A stretch of DNA of 64,000 nucleotides from Setophaga petechia (lineage: Eukaryota > Chordata > Aves > Passeriformes > Parulidae), in the NCBI GenBank assembly GCA_024362935.1, contig JANCRA010000001.1, positions 54,319,930-54,383,929 on the forward strand, written 5' to 3'. Every line of letters begins with the position of its first letter. The stretch's first letter is position 1. Below, in pieces: positions 45,962 to 56,700 of the stretch. A program made the translations under genes and the position numbers. Below the pieces are notes generated by a model, which saw only the letters and a program-made list of their open reading frames with translations, was not told where the DNA came from and made no database searches.

Positions 45962-45978
45962 CACAGGTGCAGCAGTGA
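45962..45978 (+). CDS. MAPK10: MAPK10 terminal exon, proximal acceptor: short alpha1-type tail (AQVQQ-stop)
   Basis: With the acceptor TTTTCGTAG ending at 45961, the last base of the previous exon gives GCA, then CAG GTG CAG CAG TGA. The protein ends AQVQQ. That is the known JNK3 alpha1 C-terminus; the total would be 422 residues if the upstream part has human length. The stop lies in the last exon, so the transcript should escape nonsense-mediated decay. The alternative acceptor is only 5 nt downstream. Confidence 0.9.
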
Positions 45979-46109
45979 ACAGCAGTGAGAGCCTCCCTCC
46001 ATCCTCATCTGTCAACGACATCTCATCCATGTCCACGGATCAAACCCTGGCGTCTGACACGGACAGCAGCCTGGAAGCTTCTGCGGGACCCCTCGGTTGT
46101 TGCAGGTGA
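45967..46109 (+). CDS. MAPK10: MAPK10 terminal exon, distal acceptor: long alpha2-type tail
   Basis: With the acceptor CACAG ending at 45966, the split codon becomes GGT and the exon encodes [20 protein letters not shown], then [20 protein letters not shown] and GPLGCCR, with stop TGA at 46107-46109. It ends a protein of 464 residues if the upstream part is human-like. [21 protein letters not shown] is the JNK3 variant; the JNK1 tail differs. The Cys pair before the terminal Arg corresponds to cysteines reported as palmitoylated in long JNK3 (from memory of the literature). The tail is low-complexity and Ser-rich, so presumably disordered. Confidence 0.96.
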
Positions 46110-46791
46110 CTAGCCGCCTGCCTGCGAAACCCAGCGTTCTTCAGAGGATGATGGAACCTAGGAGGAAAAAAATGATGGGAGCTAAGAGATGAAAAGAAAG
46201 AGAAATAAAACACAGAGATTTAAGTGAAACAAACAAAGAAACAAACAAACAAAAAAAATCTTTTCAGCCTGCTTCTCCTACAGAGTTATGTAATGCAGCT
46301 AAGCTCAAGTGTGTATTTAACTTATAGTTGCTCTGCTTTGGTCTTCTTCCAGTGATGCTTAATGGGGGGCAAAAGGAAAAAAGGAACTGAAAAAATCCTT
46401 TTTTTACCCCCCTCCCCACAAGATGTAAAATGAATGGCTGCAAAACCAGCAACCTGCAACTGTCTTTTTCACACTGGCATGACAAGGTGTGCAGTAGCCA
46501 CGCTCCACCATACGAGTGTGTGTCTGCCTTCACTGTCTGCTCTGCCATCTGCCCAGTGAGGCAGGCAGGGATCTCCATGCATTTTGTCCTCACACACATA
46601 CACACATGTGCCAACAGAATCCTGGCAGTGCATGCAGCTGTGTGCCTGCACATCTGCACAGGCACTTAGTGTGCACTCCATGACTATAAATGGCCCATTC
46701 CAGGTGAACTGCTTAACTACATATGGGATCTTACAGTACAAATTCTATCCGTTTGCTCCTTGATGAGGTTACATATGAGGACTTGTGGAAG

Positions 46792-46870
46792 TGTAAATAA
46801 CCACATAGAACTGTGGCTCCCTCAGACACTTGAAGATGTAGCACCAAATTTCTGCTGAGAGTTGTATATA
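46792..46870 (+). promoter_or_regulatory. MAPK10: Two Pumilio-type sites in the proximal 3' UTR
   Basis: TGTAAATA at 46792-46799 and TGTATATA at 46863-46870 match the Pumilio recognition element UGUANAUA on the sense strand. They are within 760 nt of the stop, so both short and long UTR forms would carry them. Function is inferred from motif only. Confidence 0.45.
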
Positions 46871-49539
46871 TATTTTGAAATAATAACCAGTTTTATTGAA
46901 AGAAGAAGCCAGAGAGCTTCATAGAAAAAATGTTAGTTTGTGAATGTTAAGACTTGTTGTTCTGATTTTTAGAGCAGATATGCCAAGATAAGACTGGGTT
47001 AGAAGGAAGCACATGTATCTTTGCAAGTTACAGGGAACAAGAGTGAAGGGGTTTTATGCATGTCTAAGCCCAGAAAGGTATCAGTAAGCAACTTTTTCTG
47101 TCAATGTTAAGTGAGTTATCATCTTAGGGCATAGATAGGCTCGCTATTTTGAAGTACATGTATGTTTGTAAATTAGAGGGTATGACAGGGTTGGGGAATA
47201 AGTGGACTGTGATCAAAAGGACATGCACCAACTTGTTTTTATTTTATGTCTAGATCTTTATTAGGTTAGCTAGAGAAAGGATATTTGCAGCTCGCTCCCT
47301 CTCAGTGTGTGTTTGCAGCTCAGAGGTTGTTTTCCCTTTTCATCAGTCCCTTGCAGGCACTTCTGCTACTCAGAGAACAGGCATTCTCTGGGTGCTTTTG
47401 GCTCTTCATTTCCTCATGACAAATCAGTGGACTCCCCAGGAAGTTTTAGCATCTGTGTTACACAGAAAAGAACCACAGAGAGCATGGGTCTAGTTTTCCT
47501 ACATTCTAACAGCCAAGGTTATCAATCAGCTCGTGCACTGGCCTGGAAGGGTCACAGCCAGGGGTCTTGGGCAGTTTGGACAAGTTCTGAAGAACCCAAC
47601 AGTGACTGAATATCAAATTGAATTTGCCAGGTAATAAAGCTGAGGATTTCCCCTGGCAAGTAACAGCAAGAATGACAAAATTCCACAGAAAATTTTAGAA
47701 CCATTGAATATTTTTTCCAGCCAAAACAGCAATTGGCATTTTCCACTGCAAATTCATCATTATCTGAGTTGGAAATTAACTAAAATCCAAATCATCAGTC
47801 CTTTTACCAAAGTGCGCCGTGTAAACTGAAATGAGCTAAATCCTACTCTAATGCTTTTCCAAATGCCAGAGAGAGAAACTGTTTAGACTATGTTAGTGGA
47901 TATTTTAAATTCACTAACTCTTTATTATTCAAAACTCTACCAAAATAGGACTGTTCCATTGTGTGGCTTACAAGCTTGCCACTCTGTGGTAGGAAAAAAA
48001 ATTAGTATCAAGTCAGATTTTTTTCAAAGAGAAGAAAGGGAAGGAAAAAAACTTCTTTCTGAGGTGGGGAGGAGGAGAGACAAAAATGAAGAGGATATAA
48101 AATAAAATCAGACTTGGTAGGTCTGAGCTGTATCAGAATTGCTATGAGAAGTGGGGGTCTTTCCCTGGTTATATTTTTGGTAGATTTTTATCAAATTGTT
48201 TTTGGAGAATAAAATTAGGTTGTTAATGTTCTAAAAACTCAGAGCAGTAATTTTCAAAGCAATAATTTACTACTGCTAAATATATTTAGCAATATTCTCT
48301 CTTAAGCCATGAAACATCAGGTCATTATTGAGTGATGTAACTCTCACTCCAAAGCCAATGATCACAAAAGTATTGAAAGGTTAACAGCAAAGCTCTGTAG
48401 GTATGTAGGCAATAACACCAAGGGTGACTTCTTAGCAATAATTAAATATATCACCTCCAGATTTAATTCACCATAGATACATATTAATAATATTCAGGTA
48501 ACTAATATCTACTTTACATTCCTTAGTGTGCACCATTCTGGTGTGTTATTTAAGCAAAGCTAAACTTAGTCTCATTGAGGCAAAGCTGCAAAAACATCAC
48601 CAGTCTAGACTGCAGAAACTTGGCATAATCCCAGTTCATTGCCAGTGATCTTATGGAGATGTGGCATAGACAATAGCAGAGAAGCCATTTAGAGTAGATG
48701 GAGACTTGTAGACCTCCCATACTTCATCTCTTGAAGGCAAATCTGTGCTCTTAGTTCCATGGTATAATTCAGTCCTGTTTGGGTTCATGAGTGCAGGGTG
48801 GAGAAGCAGTCACCAGAGAAGGTGTCCTTAGGTGGGTGCTGAATGGACTCACAACACAGGAGTTACATAATCAGCTTTATTCCCTGATTCTACTAAGCAC
48901 CAGGGCTTGTTCAAACATCTCATGGAGACTGTTGGATGCTTACAAAATTTAACTAGCGTGTGCTTTTGTCCTTTGCTCAGCAGTGATCGACATCAGCATG
49001 TGCTTAAGTGCCTTGCTGAAATGGGGCCTGAAAGAATTACTGCATCTCTTTTTGTCCTCAAATCAGTCTCCTTCATGAGAAGCTCTGTCTGGAGGAGGAG
49101 ACTTGGAGCTGTCCACATTGGACACTAGAAAAAAAAAGCCATCAATGAAGAAAAGCATTAGTTATTAAAGTTCTGGTCCTTGTATGTCCAAACTGAAGTA
49201 GCAGGAATAGCATCCTTCATTTTGCTTTGTGCCAGGAATACAGTGCTGTCAGCTGATACCTTACAATAACACATGTACTCTTGAATAAAGGATTGTAGTG
49301 AGGATGTTCTGAGGATGTTTTAAGGGAAACCACTTTTTTTTCTGATTCTGGAAGTTTTGATACCATCCTCCTAACGTCTGCTCCCCATTATTCCAAAATT
49401 ATATTTAGCTTGATAATGATAGATTCTTTCCTTAATTTTGCCATTGATCTTTTAAACCTACTTCTGCTTAACATGTTACTAAATATTGTACTTTGGCAAC
49501 AATTTTCACTTAATTCTCTGAGGTTTGCAGTTGTAAGCA

Positions 49540-49790
49540 TCACTGCCACCAGTGCAGAAGTGAAGGAAACTGGGAAGCCAAAGATCTGTGACAGATGTTC
49601 CAAGGTATTTAGGCACCATAGGGGGCAATCAGTGAGCCCGTGCCAGAAGTGGCATAATTTACATCATCTTGAATGGCAGCTGGACACCTTGGCATTTCTG
49701 AAAATATGCCTAAGAGCCTCTTGGTGTCTTAAGTGCCTCAATACCCAAGGAAATTCTGTTCCAAGTGGCTCACCTAAGTCATGTATATAG
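49540..49790. repeat. Possible ancient dispersed-repeat remnant in the 3' UTR
   Basis: This piece contains repeated words around TTTAGGCACC, TGCCTAAGAG, TTAAGTGCC and CACCTAAGTC, plus TGTGACAGATGTTCCAAGGT. It looks like old amniote interspersed repeats of the GCCTAAATACCTTTG type. It is open for 126 codons on the plus strand (49410-49790), but the peptide has no recognisable domain. Assignment is weak. Confidence 0.25.
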
Positions 49791-50937
49791 GCAACAACAG
49801 GGTGAGGAGAATGGCACGAGCATTATCTGTCAGTGACTGCTCAGAGCACGAGCTGCATTGAGATGGTAGAGAGGAAAATTACTGCAAAACATCCCTGCTT
49901 TTTTTTCAGATGGAGAATTTTGGGATAGTATGAGGAAAAAAAAAAGAAAAAAAGTCAGAACAGTTCTTAAAAGATTGTCCTTCTATTTTCTTTCTCACTG
50001 CTTAGTTGAAACAAGGATGAGGCATTGATTTATTACAAGTTGATGTAAGGTTATGTATGTTTTCAATCCAAAATTTTGGTAATTTTTGAAAACAGTCTTC
50101 AGATACTGACTTGGTAGTTGCAATAGTATTTTGTGAGCTTTGACTATATTCCATTAGAATATATCTTCAGAGAGTTCAGATATTTGAGTTGATCACTGTG
50201 ATTTATGCGAATTGTATTGTGGTTGATGTTCCCCCCTCCTATCTAGAATTCCACGGCACAAATAGATTCATGAATCATAGCAAGTTTGCATTACATAAAA
50301 CAGATTGAAATTGGAGTGCAAGTATGGCAGTGTGTCAAAAAAAAACCACCAAAAAACCCGACAAAAAAACCTAAACAGCAAAGCTACAGGAAGCCTGATC
50401 AGGTTTTCTAAGCCCTAATGCACTGGTGGTTTTCCTCTGGAAATCACCAGTTCCTGCAAAGCATTGGCTTCTGAAGGTTACACAAGACAGATGATCATTT
50501 CACTCTTCCAAATTTATAAGCAATTTGGTTCATATACATTCCTTTATCTTCATAGAAATTGTTTTACTTTCTAATTCTGGGATAACAATACTGAAGAAAT
50601 GAGACCTGATGCAGTGCCTTTTGGGAGTTTCCCAAAGTAGTACTACTTAACTGATTTGGATTGTATTCTAAATTTGTCAGTGAGCACCAGTGATTTCTTT
50701 TCCACCAATTTATTTTCTCATGAAAAACATGCTAATAGTAACTTTTAGTACTGGCTGAGAGAGTCACTTTTAGAAAATCTCCCAAATGTTTTATTAAAAA
50801 AGTGTTTTGAATATGTTTGTATTGTTGTAAAATGGAATTGGAGTATTTTAATTCGAAGTAACTTCTAGTAACCAGTGCTAGCTATTTATATTGCAAGCTT
50901 CACAGTAGTTTAAAGGACCAAAAACTATTTTAGTTTC

Positions 50938-50977
50938 AGATCTGTTTATTTCTATTCAGATCTATTTATATTTCTTC
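50938..50977. repeat. Imperfect 20-nt tandem duplication
   Basis: CAGATCTGTTTATTTCTATT is followed immediately by CAGATCTATTTATATTTCTT. It is a simple two-copy duplication within the presumed 3' UTR, rich in ATTTA-like words. Confidence 0.75.
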
Positions 50978-51399
50978 CTTCATGCTTATTTAGTGTTTAA
51001 AATTTTGTGTGAATTCAAACATGCAAAATCAACCAACCAAACAAAAAAGGCATTTTGCAACAAACTCTGTGCTTCCAGGGAGAGCAATATGAAAGAAAAC
51101 CTGCAGGAACCAATTCGTTTTCTTTTTAAAGTCTGAGCTACTCATTCCATTTAGGTTTAGGTTTTTCTTTTTCTTTACTTCTGTATGTGTGTGTAGGGAA
51201 GAGAGGGTGTTAAAATGGATTTGTAGAACCTCTGTTCCACTTGTGCTTGATCCCAGTTGTCAGTGTGGATAAAGAGAGGAATTGTAACACAATCACATAA
51301 CATAATCATCTTCAAGAATCTGATGGCTGTGCTTATTTGAACTTCCACCACTTTAAAAAGGACACAGTTAACTGATTGCAAGCTCAAGGTGATCTTTTT

Positions 51400-51435
51400 C
51401 ACACACACACACACACACACAAACACACACACCCC
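51400..51435. repeat. (CA)n microsatellite, interrupted
   Basis: Eleven CA units, an AA interruption and four more CA units are followed by CCCC and an A-run. On the transcript strand this gives a CA-repeat in the presumed 3' UTR; CA repeats in RNA can bind hnRNP L (known motif). Confidence 0.95.
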
Positions 51436-51976
51436 AAAAAAAAAAAAAGAAAATCATTGTGCAGTAGGTTTGAATACTACATGAATATGCAATTGTCTTA
51501 ATTAGTAAGATGCTTGAGGTATGCAGGGGAATGGTGACTGTGTCATCTTCACCAATGAGCTGGAAAACCGACCTGTCCAGTGGAATTTAGTGGAATCTTC
51601 TTAGTGTATTAGGAACTTGCCAGTGGGGCCTGATTTTTCTTTCATTTTTGTTGTAGGTTTGGGGTTTTTTTAATCAACAATTGATTGCAAGAAGTGAAAT
51701 GTTTAACTTAATGCATGTTCAGGCTCGTCAGCCTATGGCAAGTTTGAGTTTTAAAGAGGGTTTGATTTGACAAAAGAATGTTGAAAAACTTCAACTGAGG
51801 CTAATGGTGCCTTTTTACCTGAGAGGGAAAAGCTGAAAAGCACACATTGAAGGAAGACACAGTCATTTGGGGAAATAAATGTATCCTTACCATGCTTATA
51901 ATTTCAGACAGGTCTCTTTTGCTAATTTTCACTGAACAGGGCCATTCTTGTCTTCTGGAAAGCAAGATATTTATAA

Positions 51977-52166
51977 TGTAAATAGTTGTATGGACTTATT
52001 TTTTTTTTCCTTCCTCTGTAACTAATATGTAATAATCCAACACGCTATTTCTGTTAAAAACTTTTACAATAAGGCTGCTGTTTGCCTAAATATGGTTGAC
52101 CTCTGACCTTTTCCTGAGTCAGTGATGTGTTGATAAAGGAGGGTGCTGGAAGTTTCAGTGTACATA
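51977..52166 (+). promoter_or_regulatory. MAPK10: Two Pumilio-type sites in the distal 3' UTR
   Basis: TGTAAATA at 51977-51984 and TGTACATA at 52159-52166 match UGUANAUA. They would be present only in transcripts using the distal polyadenylation region. Motif-based inference. Confidence 0.4.
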
Positions 52167-52399
52167 TAGAATAATGTATATTTAGTAAATTGGGTAAGTG
52201 GGACTTATGGCCAGTATACATTAAGCCACAACAGTAACGAAGCTCCAGATCTTAACTAGCAAAAACAACTGTTCACCTTGCCATGTCCATCCTGTAATAA
52301 GATCTAAGTTGCACCTGCCTGTAGTTCTGCATGATCAGACTTCAAAGTATAACTAACAAAATCTGTAATGTATCAGTGTTGATAAACGTAGATGTAAAC

Positions 52400-52460
52400 A
52401 AGAAAAAAAAAAAAGAAAAAAAAAAGAAAAATGAAAAAAAGAGAAAAATAACAGAAAAAT
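52400..52460. repeat. A-rich (AAAAAG)n low-complexity tract
   Basis: A run of A with scattered G lies in the presumed 3' UTR. It could cause internal oligo-dT priming, so cDNA ends mapped here would not prove a true polyadenylation site. Confidence 0.9.
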
Positions 52461-52911
52461 TGAATAACTTGATCAACAAAAGAAAATCAGCAACAGCTCA
52501 GTATCAAGACTGGAAGATGAGACATGTCTGATTTTGTTGCACAGTTATAACTGAAAAGAACAACCGGTGTCAGTCAGCATAAATGGACTACAGTAAGACA
52601 TTTGTTAAGGAACCAACATTATTTCCATACTGTTTTGTTCTTACCTTGTTTGCTTTGAGCATCTGTTGTTCCCTGTGTGTGGCACAGGGGAGAACAGGGC
52701 CTCAGTGATCAGTGTTTTATGGGTCAATGTTGCATCAATGATTTCCAATTTCTGTTTGTTTAGCAATTACTGAACGAAGATGGGACTCTCATGTTCTCCC
52801 ATGTGTCAAAAGGAATCCTGTCAGAGCTTCCTCATGAGGATACTCTTCTCACTGCTGTCCTGACTCCTGTCTGGTGAATGACTTTGCAGTGTTCCCAGGA
52901 AAGAGCCACCA

Positions 52912-52967
52912 CGGGTTCCATGCGGGCGCGTTGTGCGTTGTACTTTCACAGGGACTCAAAGTCACTC
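52912..52967 (+). promoter_or_regulatory. CpG-rich patch in distal 3' UTR
   Basis: Six CpGs fall in 56 nt (GCGGGCGCG and TGCG among them) in otherwise CpG-poor DNA. This suggests constraint or a young GC-rich insertion; nothing repetitive is recognised. Function unknown. Confidence 0.3.
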
Positions 52968-53700
52968 GGGGACAGGACTCAATTGAAGTATGGTATGTAC
53001 TCTATGCATGACGCCTATATCACACCTTTATGACCTTATAGTGGTAAAACTGATGATCTTTACAGATGTGGATTTGGACCATCTTTTTTTTTTTGGAGGA
53101 AAGCTGTCCTTATCCCACAAACCACTTGCTCCTATCCAGAGCAGCTAAATGGAAGTTAAAGAGGTGCAAGGGCCTTCTTGGGACCGTGCCCATGGGTGAA
53201 TTTCATGCTGTTTGAATGTGATCTTGCCAAAAAGCCTGTATATCTAGCAGGGGAGACTGTGACTGTCCTATAAGGAGTGTTTGTGTTGTTTACTTTAAAA
53301 CAAGCTTTGCTAATTAAAATAGTGTATTCCGGAGTCTATTTGAATGGCATGAAGGGTATCAATGAAGAAGGTGGAAAGAATGTTCCTACAGCTCTCCTGG
53401 TTTCTTGTTTCTTTTCCTCCAGCCCATTCTAGGGGACACAGATAAAGCAGTAAACACATGGACGTTGCCGGGATTTCTGAATTCAGTGCTGCCTTGGGGG
53501 GGGCTTTATTTAAGAAGCATCTACAGCACTACAGAAATGTAAAAGTATCTTAAGACATATGAGACTCAGACGTTTTTCTTTGAGTAGCTTTGGAGTCTAT
53601 TCCTCTGGCTGACTGCCTAGGAATATTGGAGGGGGTGGGGGAAATGTAGTTCTGACACAACTGGTCAGAATGAAGAAAATCTGCCAAGTAAAACCTAGTC

Positions 53701-56700
53701 CCTCTCCCAGCTCTTCCCCGTTAAAAAATGTAAACCAAAATCAAGCCATCAACAAGAAGCCCAGAAGAAAAACAAACAAAAAACCAATCCCCAAACACCC
53801 ATACTAATTGCAGAGTTAATATTTGGAGATTGATTTTTCACAAATTTAAACACGCTTCATTCTAGATGAAAAAAAGAACAAATAGGAAAGAGATGTATCA
53901 TTTGGAAAAGATTGCTGATTTTTCAATTCTTGCACAAGCTAGCTATGTCCAGAATATTTCCAAGCAAGTCAAACCATAATACACAAAGGACATTTTTATA
54001 TTTGGATTTATCATGTATAGAGATGTAAACTAAAATCCCAAACAGCTTTCTGCCAAAACAATTTGAAGATGGGAGCTGCAGAAAAGGATGAATTAAAGCT
54101 CCTTGTAAGAACTGTAGGGAAAGAAATTCTTATATCTGTTGGTACTTGAATGTTGTTTCAAGCCTACTATGCACAGTAGTACTCTTGTTTTGACTTGCTG
54201 TTCTTCTCCCAGTTCCTATGTGCAGAGATTGGCCAAACTACACGATCTAATAGAAACCTCTGATTTGCAGTGGCTGGGGAATTTCAGCTTTGTGATTCTT
54301 ACTGCAAAATGGGAGGGATCCATTTTATATAGGGATCTATTGTAAATCAAAGGTGACTCCGACGAAGAGGAGAGAGAATGGTGATGAGGAGCTTATCTGA
54401 AGGCTAATGAATTGCTTTATTATACTATACTAGGTACATTTCATCTAAGCTCAATCTGCCATGCACTCACTCTTGCTCACAACTGCTCAGAAGTGCATTC
54501 ATCTCTCATTCTCTCATGGCTGTGCCATGACAGTACAACACACACACACCAAGGGAACAAAACATCCTCACTTTGGGTAAACAATCTCCATATTGCATTC
54601 TACTTTAGCACAACATAGGCACAGCAAGCAAGATAAGAATTGTGCTTTCCTTCTTCTCTGCTTGTCTCACAGCTTCTCTCAGTTCAAAGGGCATGTGAAT
54701 ACCACAGGGATCGTCTTTTTCGTTTTACTGGGTTTTTACTGGAATTGAAGGATCTTCTTTTTTTGAGAGGTTTGCCCTTTTCAGGAGACACAACTTTTAT
54801 GGCCATATTTCAGTGATTTATGCATCATGGAGCTCTGAAGCTGTAAGTGTGATGTAGCTCTGCACAGGCCATGTGCTGGCCCGAGCACCCCACACACGCT
54901 GCGAGGCCTCAGCAGGGCCTGTGCCAGATCCATGGAACCCTCTGTGGGGAAGGAGATCAAAGTGCCTCTGTTAAACCCCCCGAGCTCTCAGCCTGAGGCA
55001 GACCAAGGGGATGAAGGTCAGTGACCAGCCCTGTGCTCCAGCTGTGGACATTTATTGAGTGCGGTGCTGGGAGGCCCCTGTGGGTGCGCTGAGACCAGCC
55101 CATGGTGCCCTCACGGTAAGTGGGACTGCATGCTGTGTGTGTGTGGCAGACTCCCTGGTTTGATGGCAGAGGGGAAGCTTTGCTGCTCCTGTGGAGCCCT
55201 CTGCTGAAGGCTGCTCAGTTTTTATTGTTTCTGTGAGATGATGCTTGGAAAGCAATGATTCTCCATCTGCTGCTCTATGGCTGGGACTCTCCTCGAGCAC
55301 AGACAGATAGAGACTCCTGTTGCTTTTCAACACCCTCTCCCAGCCCCTCTGTTAATGGCAGACCTTAGAGCCTGAATTGCCAAACTGCTTGGCCTCCAAG
55401 AAAACATGATTTCCTGTACAATGGAAGAAACCAGGGAGAAGGTTTAGCTGGTGAATTAATTCCAAATTCCTAAGGTATTTGTCTTATTTTGAAATTGACT
55501 ACTGGGAAGAAGTGTTGTTTGTCACCTGATGCTTCCATATGATGTTCTGCCCCATTCCATGAGCACTTACACATAAAATTTTATCCAGGAATTAGTGTCC
55601 TGGATAAAATAGCTCCCTTTCTGAATATGTCTATTTAATGGATTGACTGGGGCTTTTGTTTAAGTAAGTCCCATTATGGGGAATGGTTGATTGTTGCTGT
55701 CTGGAAGATTTTAGCCTTTCTTGCATCATTAGCCTGTTATTAACAATGGGGGCATTTAATGTTCCTCCAGGCTAAATTTAAAATGTGTGAAGTTATTCCC
55801 ACTCTACTCCACATCTGCCAGTGGAAAATAAGGGAAATTATTTTTGATACTTACAAACCCATGAGGAAGAAATTACAAAGAAGCAGCTAATGCAACAAAA
55901 TAACCTATTTTCCAGAACAGTTAATGGCTTAAGGTGTAGATAAGGTTAAAAAAAAAAGACCCCTTTCTGCTGTTAATGCCAACTAGGTAGAGATGTGTCT
56001 GATGTTACAAGATTAAGCTGATAGTAATTAAGAAATTAATGGCAAATCCTATAAAAATGTCTTTGAGTCTTGATTTGCCATCAGCGAATGTTCAGAAAGA
56101 CTACTTCTGGAATTTTTTGCTTTGGAAGATACATTTATGTCTATGCTTTGATGCGTTTGTCCTCAGCATTCTCTAGACAATATCCCTGCTCTTGGAATAA
56201 TCTTATCTTTTCAGTTCAGTTTCATTATCTTATAAGGAAAAGGATATGTTTTAAGTGTATCATCAGAATGCTAAATCACAGCTAGAATAAGTGTTCATGT
56301 TTTGGTTTTCTTTTTTTTTTTAATATGAATATTTGTCCAGGGTGCCCTAATAGTGAAAACCTCACCAAAGGGTGCTGTTAAAGGTGCCTACCCCACATCT
56401 GTTTTCCAGAGAGCAGTTTGCCTTTCAGAGAAAGATTTGTGGATGTGGGTGTTCAGGGGGAATGGAGACTCTTTGTGATGTCAGCCTCAATTCAGACTTA
56501 ACAGGGTTTGAACACAGATAAATTCAGAGTATTAAGAGAGGAAAAGCTCTCTTTAGTAAAATTGGAAGTACTGTAGGGTCCAGCATGTCACTGGGTGGGA
56601 CTAAAGGATGAAGTTCTGGTTTTAAAATCAAAAAGCATTATGAGAAGTAGTCCAGGAATCAAACCTAATGTCTGAATCCCACTGATTTCAGAGTTCCAAG

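Larger units (their letters stand above)
46110..53700 (+). other. MAPK10: Probable MAPK10 3' UTR, end not fixed
   Basis: No further coding exon follows the stop, and MAPK10 transcripts in other vertebrates have long 3' UTRs (established in general). AATAAA hexamers occur at 46204, 48101, 48208, 49284 and 51874, and ATTAAA at 53313. Several may be used, giving short and long UTRs. Pumilio-type words TGTAAATA (46792, 51977), TGTATATA (46863) and TGTACATA (52159) are present. A CA repeat, an A-rich tract and a CpG-rich patch lie within. The sequence from about 51950 to 53420 has a coherent, non-repetitive look. The 3' limit given is a guess; cleavage at the 53313 hexamer would be consistent. Confidence 0.55.

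Noticed and set aside
46264..46741. Up to 133-codon open stretches on both strands just after the stop codon
   Set aside because: This lies in the immediate 3' UTR. The peptide is Cys/His-rich because of CA/TG-rich DNA, without spacing typical of a zinc finger.
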